DNA of 64,000 nucleotides from Takakia lepidozioides (GCA_030704615.1 CM060733.1:38504001-38568000); one strand, 5' to 3'. Counted from the first letter of the stretch, positions 12,749 through 24,846 are shown. A program made the numbers and translations. The notes: generated by a model not told the origin, from the sequence alone.

Positions 12749-13600
12749 TTAAGTGATTTTCCTACTATCATTGCCAAAGTCCAGATGAGCCTTCGATTTG
12801 GAGGAGCTCAATTTCTGGTGGCGCCAATTGATGTCGGGAGCCTCCAAATTAGCAGGGGATTTGCCAAGTTCGGGGGATGTCATCATGCCACGTGATTCTA
12901 GATTCAGAGAGCCTGGTGCAAAGGACGCTACCCTTAGCCAAGGAGAGGTTGAATTCCGAGAATATTTGTTGGCGCTTTCTCTCGCTACACCTGTTGGAAG
13001 CTGCAAGCAAAGACACCCAAGCCTTGCGCCCCTCAGTCATCAAATCACCATACAATTTGCAGAGAATAGATCTGATGCTTGGGCGTTTCCCTTCAAAAGC
13101 CAATGAGCACCTAGCCTTCCAAACAGACCATAAAGAGAGCGCTCGTAGGGAAGCCCAAACTGGGCACTTGATCCAGGGAACTCCATTGTGCAAGTTTAGA
13201 AGTAGCAGAGGTTCAGACAGCGGAGGCATATCTTGCCAATTGGAGAAGAAGGTTCTCACATGGCGCCACACTGCCGAGGAAAACAGTAGAGTAGGCAGTG
13301 CTCCAAAGACTCTGCCATACCCCGATTACAAACTAAACCAGCCGGATCCCAATTAGTAAAGGAAATTGCCACTGGTAAAATGCGATTAGCAATCTTCCAT
13401 AAGAAGGCACTAATTTTAGCTGAGCGTTGCTTGGCCCAAATGTCCTTCCAAACATTGTTCCAGCCCTGAGCCTGCAAAATCAAAGTTCCATTTTTTGTTC
13501 TTTTTGGCTTTGAAGCATGCTTTGCCCAAAAGGAGCCTGTACCCTGTTTTGACAGTGTACCCCATGAAAGAGGTTTTGGTGCTGTCAATTCACCTCCATT
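12749..13600 (-). pseudogene. 3' end of a LINE: reverse-transcriptase zinc-binding region
   Basis: On the - strand two overlapping frames (13588 down, then 13271 down) read a protein with the pattern WNNVWKDIW, AFLWKIANRILP, CNRGMAESLEHCLLYC and a following Trp. This is the zf-RVT region that follows the reverse transcriptase in plant non-LTR retrotransposons. The reverse transcriptase itself is missing, so the copy is 5'-truncated, as is usual for LINEs. A frameshift joins the two parts near 13260. No poly-A tail was identified at the low-coordinate end. Confidence 0.65.
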
Positions 13601-13848
13601 CTCTAGGGTCGAACTGAAGTCTACTCAGGGGGAAACGGAGGAACCAGGTGAGCGGAGTTTTTGAGGCCCAACAAATCTCATCCCCAAGGGGCGGCTTGGG
13701 GTCCAAGATACCTGGGGGGTGCACTCCAGCCAATATGTACTAGCCACGTGCGTGCAAAGGAGGGGGTATTTTAAACCCCTCCATGTACAACATTATACAT
13801 AGAGGGGGGTTTATATCACCTTAAATATAATCTTACAGGAGGGGGTTA
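13600..13848. other. Gap between LINE tail and SINE-like unit
   Basis: This stretch is rich in G runs (GGGGTT, GGGGGG) and has no recognisable gene. Nothing else was seen. Confidence 0.5.
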
Positions 13849-13960
13849 TAGAATTTTAGGAGTAGTCTAGTGGTAAGGGCGTAGAATGTGTCGTGACGCA
13901 CCGCGGGATCAAATCGCGATGCAATGTTTGTTTGCTTTTTCTTTTTTTTTTCTTTTCTCC
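13849..13960 (+). mobile_element. Possible tRNA-derived SINE head
   Basis: TAGTCTAGTGG at about 13863 fits a polymerase III A box, and GGGATCAAATC at about 13905 fits a B box, about 40 bp apart as in tRNA genes. A T-rich tract follows. The sequence does not fold as a full functional tRNA as far as I can see by eye, so a tRNA-derived SINE is the better reading. The 3' end is undefined. Confidence 0.4.
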
Positions 13961-14832
13961 CCGCGATCTGTCTCCCGCGGGCTCTCTTTTCCCTCCTCCC
14001 CCGCACCCCTTCCGTGTCAGCATGGTCTTAGCAGGCCGAGAGAGAGAGATTATAATGTTCATAGGGATACTGAATTCTGTTCTTTGAAGAGTCTTCAGGT
14101 AGAGGTAGTGCTTACACAAGGCTTAAGGCTGCTTGAGAAGTGGGAGCATGCTACGCTGCACTTGACACAGTTGACCTGGCCCATGTTTGAGCTTCATACT
14201 TGGGTAGGGAAGCCCTTCAAGGATGACATGTTGTTGATGTTTCATACTCGACTTGATGACATCCTCAAAATACGAGAGGTTAGTACTGTGTTACGTGGGA
14301 TATATTGGGCAATAGTTTGGTGAATAACATGAAAACTACCATGGAACATCCGAATCGGGAAATAAGCCCACAACTGCGGCGTACATTCCAGAATAAGTGA
14401 AATAAATGCTGTAATTTTGAGAATTTTGCAATTACTAGGACCACAAACTAACCTCACAAATTCAGTGGCGTACATGACGACATAGGGACACCCTGACTCT
14501 CCCCAAATAACATCGACAATTCGGATAACATTGGAAAGAAGCACATGTAGACACCCACAGGACCAATGATGCATGAGCTCCATAAAATTGCCAAAGAGAG
14601 CACACATATTATACAATTGGAACCATAATGGAGGGAGAAGGTCTGCCATATCATTCAACAACCTCACGAATGCTGCTATTGAATTGAAATGTTTGGTAGT
14701 GACAATGTTCCAACTACACATTACACATCATGGTTGTACCCTTTGCATACTCATAGTCGAAACCAACCTGAATTCAGATTTGCGATACTGGATTGAACTT
14801 TCACCACATTCCAGAAACAGCAAGTCATCTAC
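13961..14832. other. Region before the E2 leftward gene; no clear gene
   Basis: Open frames here are short and without recognisable motifs. The stretch may contain the 3' untranslated part of the E2 transposase-like gene, or other diverged element sequence. Confidence 0.4.
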
Positions 14833-17800
14833 CTATGTGCTTGTATCCCGTTGCAAGAGAGTACTGATCTCGTTGAAACTCATTGTCGCCTGGTGAATGA
14901 AGTTATCACGTTTGGGATCACAAACCATCCTCTTTACAAATATGAAGTACAAATGTTTGCAGGGTACGAATTTACCTCTCTTGCCCAAACTGGTTGATAA
15001 CATCCCAACAAAATCAGGACATATGCAATTGGGGAAATTGGAAACAGTGATGTCGTACGCCCTATCGTGAACAGCAGATGTCGAGGTGATCATTGTGTAC
15101 ACCCGACCATACCCAAGATCGGGCACCTCCGTCGTGCTGGAAACACGAGCTTGGAGCATTCTAGCGGACTCCACCTTGCCGAAGTGTTCTGCAGTTGGAG
15201 GGAAAAGTCGAACAAGATTTCCATTTCGTTTTGTTGGCCACAAATGAGCATCTACCGGAGGGACCCTTGTACTCCCAGAACTGGAAGCAGATGCACGCAC
15301 ACGGGGTTGTCTTGCAAGGGAAAACCCTGCCTCTTCCAGCATTGCAATCTCTTGATTTGTGAGATTTGCTCCCAACTTCACGGGCCAAACAGCTGGTGGA
15401 CTTGGCTTCATCACCACGGAAGGTCGCACAGTTTTATGCACACATCTCCCACAATCGTCCGCACAGAACCAAAACTTGTTGTTCTTGGCTTCTGGTGGAG
15501 CTGGAGTGCGGGCACCACCACCGGATATGGAAGAAGTGCATTTCTCAGAATTGGTTGCCCTGATCGCCGTACATTTGACACGAGACCCTGCAATTGTGTG
15601 CTCTATATGCCAAATGTGGTCGGGGCACATGGACTCCACAATATCAGGGAGCAACTTTATCTCTTGCACCATTGCAATGGGGTTGTTATATGTTGGAGTC
15701 TGCCCTCCTGTCGCAGATTCCTCAAGAAGGGTTGGTCCGGATATATATCTATCATGCAGAGGGACACGAGGCGTGGAGAAGTTATCACGGTCTGCCCTAT
15801 GCAAATCGGAATCCGAACTAGGAGGGGTGTTCAATTTCCTCTTGCAGGAGCCAAATCTCTCCTCCCCTTCCAGATGTGGAACTCTAGACACAAGAGGCGT
15901 TCCTTTGGAATACATGTCCAACGCCCGTGCTATCTTGCTTGGATCCCCTGATCTGCTTGCAGCACGCAACAACAACTCTTGTTTGTCCGGACCTTTCCCA
16001 CCAACGCCTCCTCTCAAGAAGTCATGATATCTGGTTTGTTGTTGGAGTGCACGTATGAGATCATCTGTTGTTGCCACATACAAATCCCGACCCTGTTTCC
16101 CGGACTGTTGCAACCATGCGTTGTGCACTGTCTCTGCCAAATTGCAAGATGGACATGTTCTGGACTCATGTGTCCTCAATGGACATGTTCTGCAAAGTGG
16201 AAAACACACTTCAGAATACCAAAGAGGTTACAACACCACCCAAACAACTGCATATCTGCACCCCTGAAAGATATGGAAAATGCATGCAATACTAGATACG
16301 TACCGTTGTCATGGATGCTCCCCACTGCCTGTACCGGAAGTGCCAAAACGCCAACCAATCTTCCAATGCTCTCATACTGTCAAGCGATGCTGCTTCTGAA
16401 GAGAACCACCAAGCACGAATTGTCTGGAACAATGTATTCGCCTCCGTCATTGATTTGGTATCTTTGTATTCTTTGCACAACTTACGATGCCGTGTCTGCA
16501 TCTCACGTTTGATATCCGCTTTCGTATGTTTCTCCAAAGATTGGGTCCAATGGAACAGACATGTACGCTCTCTTCCCTCCATTGGCACCTTTGGGTCATA
16601 ATCCGCACAATATTGAAATTCGCCTGTGCACTATCTGCCATGAAACCAGCAAAAATCGAAGCAGGGACGCCATGGCACCCCATAACACGAATCAGGGATT
16701 TCCACATTAACTGCTGGGATTCCGAATCCTCCGATTGCATGTCACAAACTGCAATTGTCATAACTCGCTGGTATACAGGATCGTACACATGACAAGCCAT
16801 AGTCGTCCAATCTTTCCCGTTTTGACGTGATCAAACATAAGAAAACATTTCTCAAGGTCACCACTCTTCTGCATCCGCCTAACGAGGCTCACCCCGCTGC
16901 CCTCCCCGGTTGTGGACATTTTGAAAAGATATACTTTTGTCGCTCCTTGCCCTGGAAACACACTGTCCTGTATGTAGCCATACTTGCTCATTCCTTTCAA
17001 TTCCAGAATGTTGTCAATGTAGCCTCTATTTCCAGAACGCATTCTCAATGCATTCACCTGATGGCAAATGTTGGGTGAACTCTGAAAAATGATCCATGAC
17101 AATGTCCAATGCTGGTCCATCAAGTTTACTTCCCACGGAATCCACTGCACATAAAATATGGCTATCCAAGAAGCTCTTGCTTGCGGCAAGAGCAATTGCA
17201 GATGTGGTTGCGGATGAGTTGCTCTCGTACTCTTGTTTAATCAACTTCGACACTGTCTCCCTGTAATCGCCCTTTGAGACTGGATGATTATGAAATTCGA
17301 AATGCACACAAGCTCGAGTCACAGTTTTCAAACGGTGCATCACATAGTATATTCTTGCACCACACACCGCCAGGCAGGATGGGACAAGCTTACAAAATTT
17401 GCAAACGAAAGTGTCCGTCCGCGAAGGAGCCGCCCTCGGCTTAAATGGATTTTCAGCGATACCCTCCACTCACTCTGGTTGTGAACCCCCGATTGAAGAA
17501 AGTGCCTGCAATTGAAATTTTTGCACCTAAGGTGCCCATTGCAAACTGTTCTCCTAAAGATGAGTTTGTCTTGATTTTGAATATTTGACGTTTTCGTCCT
17601 ACACCATGGGTGTCCGTCGTGTCTCTTGTCCATACCATGCATCAGGCTTGAGATACCTCCAACATGAAGAGGAGGAGGGAGCTCGAAAAGGATATCCCCA
17701 TCAAACGTCTCTGGAAGATATTTCACAAGAACAATATTGAAAGTGTCCCAATGAATTCCCCGCAACTCACTTTGAAACCGGACATCCCCCCCATTGACCG

Positions 17801-18276
17801 TAGTTTTGGAATGACACTGGAGATCTCCTGAACATCGTCTTGCACAACTACAAGAGGATGCACGTCAGTAGTGATTTCAGTGATGTCTTCATCTTATGAA
17901 TCCGAAAGCTCAACGATGGGAGTGGAGGATGTTTTCTCTCTTTTCACTACAAAGTCCCTTTTGTCTTGAACCACAGAAGCAGCTGTCCCTGGAGTGACAT
18001 ATGATCCAAGGGACTTTCGTCGAGGCTCCCCAAGGACCATGTATCTTCTAGGGCGGACTCTCCACTGTCTGACCAGAGCTGTCTCATCACGGTTCTGGAA
18101 GGAAACTTCCCGTTTGAACCGTAAATTTCTCTCTCCAAGAAAATTGTCCCATTTTGTAGCTCAAACCGGGTCGCCAAGACATGTTCGAGCACAATAGCAA
18201 ACCCATCGGCAAGGGCTTCTTTGGAGAACGACACTGGTTTCTCGTCAAAGAAGAATTCTGCTTCAGAGGAAGCCAT
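14833..18276 (-). pseudogene. E2 leftward gene: SWIM-type transposase-like protein
   Basis: The ATG is at 18276. Going left the gene shows GTIFLERE (about 18130), HDGHPWC and CNGHLRC (about 17640-17520), CKFC then FHNHP (about 17400-17290), the core FPGQG..MFDH (about 16990-16830), FMADSAQANF (about 16650), a Trp-rich helix AWWFSSEA (about 16400), a long linker and a C-terminal SWIM zinc finger near 14950-15030: CIC, 19 residues, then CKH. SWIM fingers occur at the C-terminus of MULE-type transposases and relatives. Stops break it near 17947 and 17885, and frames change near 17190, 16790, 16590 and 16209; some of these may be introns. The order equals that of E1, which lacks the last part only because the window begins there. 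Confidence 0.65.
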
Positions 18277-19200
18277 CTTGCCTCCTCTCGTACAAAGATC
18301 CCTTGCTATTGCAGCTCTTCAGTTAAATCTGTTGACTGAGGTCTCCAAAATACTGGTGAAGCATGAGCAAAGAATAGCGGAGGAAGTACACACGATGATT
18401 GTGCACATTCTGTTATTCCATCCCTCTGGCAAGCTCTTCCTGACATGCAGCCATCCATTTTAATTACTTTTTTGTGGGGCCCCATAGACGATTCCCTAGG
18501 AGCAATTTCAATAGCTGTTAAACCTTTATTCAGAACGTCATCAATTAACATAATAACCAGCCGACTTCTCAGAAGTGTGCCAAAGGATCTGAGGGTGGGA
18601 TAGCAGATGAAGTAAATGCATCTTAATAATAGTATCATTGATCATGCGCACCTGGAAAGTCCAAACTTTGAAACGAACGTGGGGTGGGCTTACAAGGATG
18701 AATGTGTATGATATCCATAAATTTGTCAACAAATACTCGTTTACTTACATATATTTGTCTGAGATTGTGCGCCAGATGGCCCCATATTTTTTATTCCATG
18801 GTGCCATGGTTTTGATGGCATAGGCATTGTCTGAGTTTGTGCGCCAGATGGCCCCATATTTTTAGGCATATTCCAGATAATTTTCTAGGTGCAGTCAAAC
18901 CAACTAATTTTTTATTTGCAATGTTATATTCATTTATAATATCTGTCGTTGTTATATTCAATTATTAAAACCCTTCAAATAAATGACACGCCATTCATTT
19001 TGGGTGACACACGTCAGACTTCGATAACTACATTGCAGACGAACAGCTGTCCACTAATGGCTGGCAGTGCACTAATAAGGGAATGACATTTATGTAACGG
19101 TCACGCGAGAGGGAATCCGATGCTTCTAGAGACAATCCTTAACGCACGCAACTCCGCAAGAAATCGAGAGTCACTTTGTCTTTCTTGTTTCCGCACTTAA
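18277..19200. other. E2 divergent spacer, AT-rich, with a short direct repeat
   Basis: The spacer between the two divergent E2 genes should contain their promoters. Unlike E1 it has no palindrome. A direct repeat of about 35 bp containing GTGCGCCAGATGGCCCCATA occurs at about 18768 and 18838. No gene was recognised. Confidence 0.5.
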
Positions 19201-19452
19201 AGGGAGAGAGGTAGTCAAGCTAGAGATAAATCGCAAGGAAACTGAAGGAGGTGGAAATCTGGGGAACGCAGAACCGGGAGAAGGTCTACAAACCCTAGAC
19301 CAGACAGGAATTCCGACAGATGTGAAGGGGAAGAGGAAAGCTGCAGAAGGGGATCCAAACTCAAAACCGAAGAAGGCGCCAGTAAGTGTTCTCCACCCTT
19401 CCATTTCCTGTTTACAGATGTACGAAGTGAGTGAGTGAAATGTCCTAGAAAA

Positions 19453-20439
19453 TGATGGTCGGTACCGACCATCACTATGAAGTCATGTTGATTTGCTTTT
19501 TATTCCTCTGTTTCAGGTTTTCCATACCAGTTGTTTGTGACTGGCGGTACCGCCATTCACTGTTCTTCAGATCATAGAGTCAATCTGATTGCCTTTCCAA
19601 CACTCTTTCTCTTTCTTTCTGTAGCAGGAACCTGTGATTGTCGGCAATGTCATTCTCTTTCATTTCAAAACTCACATTCTGATACAAAAGAAAGTGAGTG
19701 TCGGTGCCGACAGTAACTATGATTCAGCATTGACTTGCACCAAACGCAATGTTTTCCATTCTAGTGCAGTGTGAGTGTCGTTAACGCCATTTGATTCTCC
19801 TCGTGAGCTTCCTGTACCTGCATGCGTGGAGAGAGAGTGATGGTCGGCACCGACCATCACTATTCAGTCATATTGTTTTGCATTGCATTTTCTCTGTTTC
19901 AGGTTGAACAGACTAGGGAAGAGGAATGGCAGTACTGCCAATCACTTTTCTTGAGACTATATTGTAGCTTCATGTCTAAAAACAGTTGCAAAGTACATTC
20001 CAAAGAGACAAGAAATAGTGATTGTCTTTAACGACCATCATAATGGAGTCTCTCTGATTAACGTCAATCACATTCCTTTGAAAACATAGACTTCTTGCAT
20101 TTCAAACAATGTGCATTCACTCACTTTCTGTTACAAACTAAAGTGAGTGTCGGTGCCGCCAATCACTATAAGATATATTTCTTTGCACCAAACCGATCTT
20201 GTCAGTCTTTCGAGTGTAATGTTTTTTTATTGTCATTAACGCCGTTCGCTAATGCTCAGAACCTTTCTGTACCTGCTTGCCCAGAAACAGAGTGATGGTC
20301 GGTACCGACCATCACTATGCAATCATAGTGTTTTGGTTTGCATTCGTCTGTATCAGCTTTGTTAGTGTAGATGGTTGTGAATGTCGGTGTTGCCATTCAC
20401 TGTGATTTGAGACAAGATAGACTGATGGTCGGTACCGAC
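19453..20439. repeat. E2 palindrome cluster in intron 1, core GTCGGTACCGAC
   Basis: At least eight palindromes lie in the first intron: 19453-19474 (perfect, 22 bp), 19542-19555 (TGGCGGTACCGCCA), 19699-19712 (TGTCGGTGCCGACA), 19838-19859, 19927-19940 (TGGCAGTACTGCCA), 20149-20162 (one arm changed), 20291-20316 (perfect, 26 bp) and 20428-20439. Many are flanked by GTGA and TCAC. The CGGNNCCG core of the E1 family is kept in most copies, but the outer arms are different. Confidence 0.9.
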
Positions 20440-21995
20440 ATTCACTATTTGCACATAACTGAGTGTCTGATTGGCATGGCATCGTGCAGAAAACTGTGAA
20501 GTCCAAGCAGACAAGAACAGAGGCAAAAGGTTCTGGAGATGGGGACGAGTCTGCCAAGAGCTCGGATTATAGCGATGAAACAGATGAACCTGAAGTGCAC
20601 TACCTTGACAAGGTGAAAGAACTCATGTCATTCTAGAAGGTAAACTCTCAGGAGGTTATTAGGGACATGCTCGTCTCTGGAGGGCGTCTTGACATCCCAC
20701 TATGCCTGATGATATCTATGCTTGTTGTGCGTCCTCCACTTTCCATGACATTACAAATTGGAAACTGATTTCGTGCATGGATACAGACTTGGTGCACAAG
20801 TTTTTTATGTGTCACTCACGGATACAAATGGGAAAAGCACATTAGTGTCTCCTGAGATCACCGATACCTGAGATGAGTGCTGGAAAGATGTTAATGAGGA
20901 GTTCGAGCTGGGCCTCATGATGGGAAGAAACACCCAGCAATTCTGCAACCATATGTTCTACGTCTGGGACGGTAACCACCGATTGCTGGCATGGATGGGA
21001 TACATTCAGAAACATCATTCAAAAGACAAAGACAAGCATGTTGCTGTAGAGGTAATGGTTCTGGATCTTGGAAACGACATCGTTAGGCTTTTTACAGCTA
21101 TGCACGACGTGAACAAGTAAGTCATCCTAGAGACTCCATTGCCTCTTCAATGTCTTGTTCATCCCACCAAAAAATGATGTTTACCAATGCATTGTTTCCA
21201 TTCTTTTTGCAGATCGACAGAGAAATCGCATGTGACAACAAGCTTGGTCCACACACTTTTCCGAATTCAGAGGATTGGTCTGATGAAGCTGGATGATTTT
21301 CGCACAGTACTCCACCCCGATATAATCAAGAAGTGCGAAACAGGAAGAGCTGCAGACACTTGGTATTCTTTGACTCGAGAGGCATTTCTGGAGTACATGT
21401 ATGCGGTAAGGCTGAGCCTGTACTCCCTTGTCTTTTTGAATACATGTTTGTAATTCGTTTTTACTCATCCCTACTTTGATCAATGCAGCAAGAATTGGCA
21501 GAGGCAGCTGAGAAGGGGAAATCCGAATACTACCGCATTACAACAGAGGAAATTAGGACATCAAAGGGTGTGGAGGCAGCAATAAAGAAGGAGTATGAAA
21601 TCCGGAGAACCAAACTGATGTCCGCCTTCTCTAAGCAGCTTAGAATAGTAGATCTTGGCCTTGGAGAGGAGTTCCTTCTGCAGATCAAATCTCACTATGA
21701 CAAGCATGTGCACTCGGAGATGCAGCAGGAGAAATTGCACCGGCTGGCCATCTCCATGGTTGACCCCCAAACCAAAATTAGATGGCTGGATCAGGAAGTA
21801 GAGAGGTCTCTCTTGGCGATACTGTTTTTTCCGAGAGTTTTCGAAGGATGGTAACATTTTGCGGTCCAACGACTTTGACAGTCAGGTTGGGGGGGAGTGG
21901 GCCATGATGCGAGTTGTGTACAGGTGCATTTCCAACTATAAACTATGTTGCATCTTGTGAGAAATCCTTAGGCGTTGTTAGAAGGGCTCTTCACT

Positions 21996-23531
21996 TCGGT
22001 GCCGACATTCACCTCCATGGCTATGAGCTCCTATGGACAGAGATTTCATTAACATGGATTAGGGAACTCAGGGTGTGTTGGCAGTGTTCTTGAATGGAAA
22101 TTTGTGAATGTCGTTGACGACCCTCATATCCAAAGCTATTGTGAGCTTCTATACCGAGAGATTTCTTGTACGTTTTCTAGGGTGCCCAATAGTTATATGC
22201 AGTGTTACTCTCACGAATTTTTGAATGTCGGTGCCGACATTCACTTTGAGAACAATGGTCTTCTGCATAGAGAGATTGATTTCCAATTTGTCTCGTGGTT
22301 CGCAGGTACACAAAATATGTGCTGATGGATGGAAATCACCTCAGTGATGTCCCAGATTATCTTGACATGTGGTAGGACCCGGGAAACGATCCAACCATGT
22401 ATACTGCAGGGATATTGAAGGACTGGAGTCCTGCACACTTCAGGGACTGTGGTTGGTACCTGGACTGCCATCCTGAGCACACGACTATTCAGAAGCAGCA
22501 AATGAAATATTTGAACAATCATGCTGAGATGCTGGCACCTCTGAACGATGAGGAGTACCAAAGAAACATAGCAGCATTGGCTGCCAAGGAGCCTGACGCG
22601 TAGGAAATAACCGAGAAGGGCAAGAAGGGTGGGCACAAACCCAAAGACAAGGCTCCAGATGGCACAGCCAAGTCACCAGCAAAGACAAAGGACAAAGACA
22701 AGTCGAAGGAGAAGGAGAAGGAGAAAGAAAAGGAAAAGGGGAAGGAGAAATAAAAGGAGAAAGAGAAAGAGAAGGAGAGTGAGAAGGACTTCACCGCCGG
22801 AAGGTATACCCGCACAATTCAGTGCGTGTTCGATGCCAGGCCGCACCCTTCCCATGCTGATTTGGCAGGGGAGATTAAGATTGTCAATGTTGGATGGTTG
22901 GCGATGATGGAGAGTTGGAAGAAATGATACACTGGGGTGCCTTCGCCTACTTGGGTAACATGATCTCATTCCTCAATCTGGTGGGAATTTAACTTTCTTT
23001 CTTTTGCATTCGTAGGTGACATTGGCAGTATTGGTATTTGTTTCTTTGCAATCATTCTTCTCTTCGTTCTCAAATTGAACATGTCTGTCGCAGGTGAGCA
23101 CTGGTCCCTCCTTCGTGTGCGGTGTGCAGAAAACGTTTGCTGCAGACATGGTCATTCTTGACATCCCGGACGGCCAGACTGTGCCAGAAGTTCTTCCGAA
23201 GGGCAAGACGCCAAGCTGGAACAAATTCGATGACAACTACTGGAGTTGGGTGTTTGGGTTCTGCAACTATTTCCTTTCTGATGTAGGGATACTTCTAGTC
23301 TTTCAGTCATGTGACAAGGATAGTCGTGGGGCATTGGCATCGTACTTGAAGTCCTATGGGTTTGAAATTCTGCGCACATGGAATTGTGTGAACATCCTCT
23401 ACCTTGTGAAAGAGGGTTGTCCTGGTCAACTGGTATGACGCCTCCCTCTTAGATGTGCTTTGTTGCTTTATTTCAATGTAATCTACAGCGTAACTCTACA
23501 ATAATCTGTGATGATCGACACCGATCATCAA
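21996..23531. repeat. Scattered E2 palindromes in later introns
   Basis: Further copies lie at 21996-22007 (one arm), 22107-22122 (core changed to GTCGTTGACGAC), 22223-22242 (GAATGTCGGTGCCGACATTC, symmetric except the centre) and 23510-23531 (TGATGATCG...CGATCATCA). All lie outside the conserved coding blocks. Confidence 0.75.
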
Positions 23532-24548
23532 AATACCCTGACTGATCAGTTTGTTGCATGTCTATGTTTTGAAGTGCCAATCTACAAAATTTCACTGTTG
23601 TTTATGTTTCGCACCCTAATCTTCAGTCTTTCGCAGACGAGGATGTGCGAGGCGATCTGCCTGCGGAGGATTCGCACCTCAAAGACACCATCCTCCGTCC
23701 GCAGCTTCGAGATTTCTGACCAAGGGTATTTCATCAATCCCCCGTATGAGCCGCATGTCGATGACATTTTGTACAACTTCATGCAGCCCAGTCAGACTCT
23801 CAAAAGACCAGATGGCACTCCTGGAGAGGTGCAAAGGAGAAAACCCCAGCATTCATGCAGACACTGCTGGAGTCATGCAGCCACCATTCTGCACGGGTGG
23901 TCGACCTCTTGGTATCTACAAGTTCGTTTTCTCCCTTCAGATTTGATTTTCTTTCACCATTTTCATCTTCGTTAATCCCCCCCTACAAGCTGTTCATGTC
24001 CTCTTGTCTGTTGTAGGAGGAACTTACCATGCGTGCAAGGCAGGCGGAAGATCCCTTTTTGGCATGGGGGTGACTTTGACATATACAAGACTGTGCTCCT
24101 TCCCCTTTTGTCTGGCTCTACATCAGGCACACAAACTGAAACGATTCAAATCCGAAATGATGAGGATCACGAGGATAAGCAGGTCCACAACGATTTTTCA
24201 TGTGAGTAAGTCTGCAATGGAATTGTCATTCCACTTTGGGTGCCATTTTCAATCGCAGACATCAAATTTGCAGTAATAACGTTTTTCTTGTTGTGATTTG
24301 CAGGAAAGGCAATGGTGGATCTTCAGGAGACACCCCCATTTGTGGCGAGACTGTTTTCGATAGCCCCCTTTCCACTTTTGTACTTCCTGTGTATGCCGAA
24401 GCAATGGCACTTCAAATGGCCGAGGCTCTCTCCCTTGACTTTTTATTGCCCGACCGCAGGTGTAGCCATCATATATCCGGAGTTCTAAAATACTTGGACC
24501 TGGATGCAGAGAACGCGGGGATACATTGTACTGACTCTGAGTCAGACT

Positions 24549-24846
24549 GAACTACGCATTTTTAATGTTCAGTTCTCATCCTCTTCGTAAAAGATTGAAT
24601 TCCCCTACTTTATTGCAGATGTTCCGGCAGAAGGAAAAAAGAACAAAGAATCCACTCAGAATGAAATGACAATCTTCATGAATCCATCCCACAAACACAG
24701 GGGATGCTAGAGTGTGAGCCTAGCCACGTGAGCCCAGGAGCCTGTGAGCCCAAGAGCTTGACGTGAGCCCAGTCCACGCGGCACGAGAATGGGGGAAGAT
24801 GCAGGGTGCATTTCCGCGGATGAGCACCCTTTACCGCGGAAACACG
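24549..24846. other. Tail of E2 and start of repeat region
   Basis: After the E2 stop there is no gene. From about 24713 a short repeat of GTGAGCC(T/C)AG-like units appears (GAGCCTAG, GAGCCCAGG, GAGCCCAAG). Confidence 0.5.

Larger units (their letters stand above)
19201..24548 (+). pseudogene. E2 rightward gene: ParB-like plus methyltransferase-like protein
   Basis: The first exon (about 19201-19381) is Lys/Pro-rich, as in E1. A 1.1-kb intron full of palindromes follows, then an exon from 20490. The ParB-like signature FYVWDGNHRLLAW lies at 20955-20995; its preceding strand and helix region (20640-20900) is cut by several stops. Further exons match E1 in order: THLAHTLYR-like (about 21235), DLGLGEEFL (21652), MMRVVYR (21900), a Lys/Glu-rich stretch (22670-22790), and the Rossmann-like block ADMVILDIPDG...WNKFDDNYWSW with LSDVGILLVF (23130-23310). 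The end (24236-24548) carries SPLSTFVLPVYA and an acidic tail. In-frame TAG or TAA codons at about 22371, 22600 and 22752 show decay. The start codon is not certain. Confidence 0.55.

Noticed and set aside
13849-13930. Functional tRNA gene
   Set aside because: No complete cloverleaf could be drawn by eye; only box A and box B like parts are present.
15067-15951. Rightward open frame of 294 codons
   Set aside because: It is the shadow of the SWIM-containing part of the E2 leftward gene.
1-18276. Assigning the SWIM transposases to a named superfamily (MULE, Zisupton/KDZ or other)
   Set aside because: The visible motifs (SWIM finger, Asp-containing core) do not decide between them without a profile search.
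23730-23760. NPPY adenine methyltransferase motif (INPPYEPH) in E2
   Set aside because: It lies after the Rossmann-like block and is not kept at the matching place in E1 (DPLEY), so it is probably coincidental.
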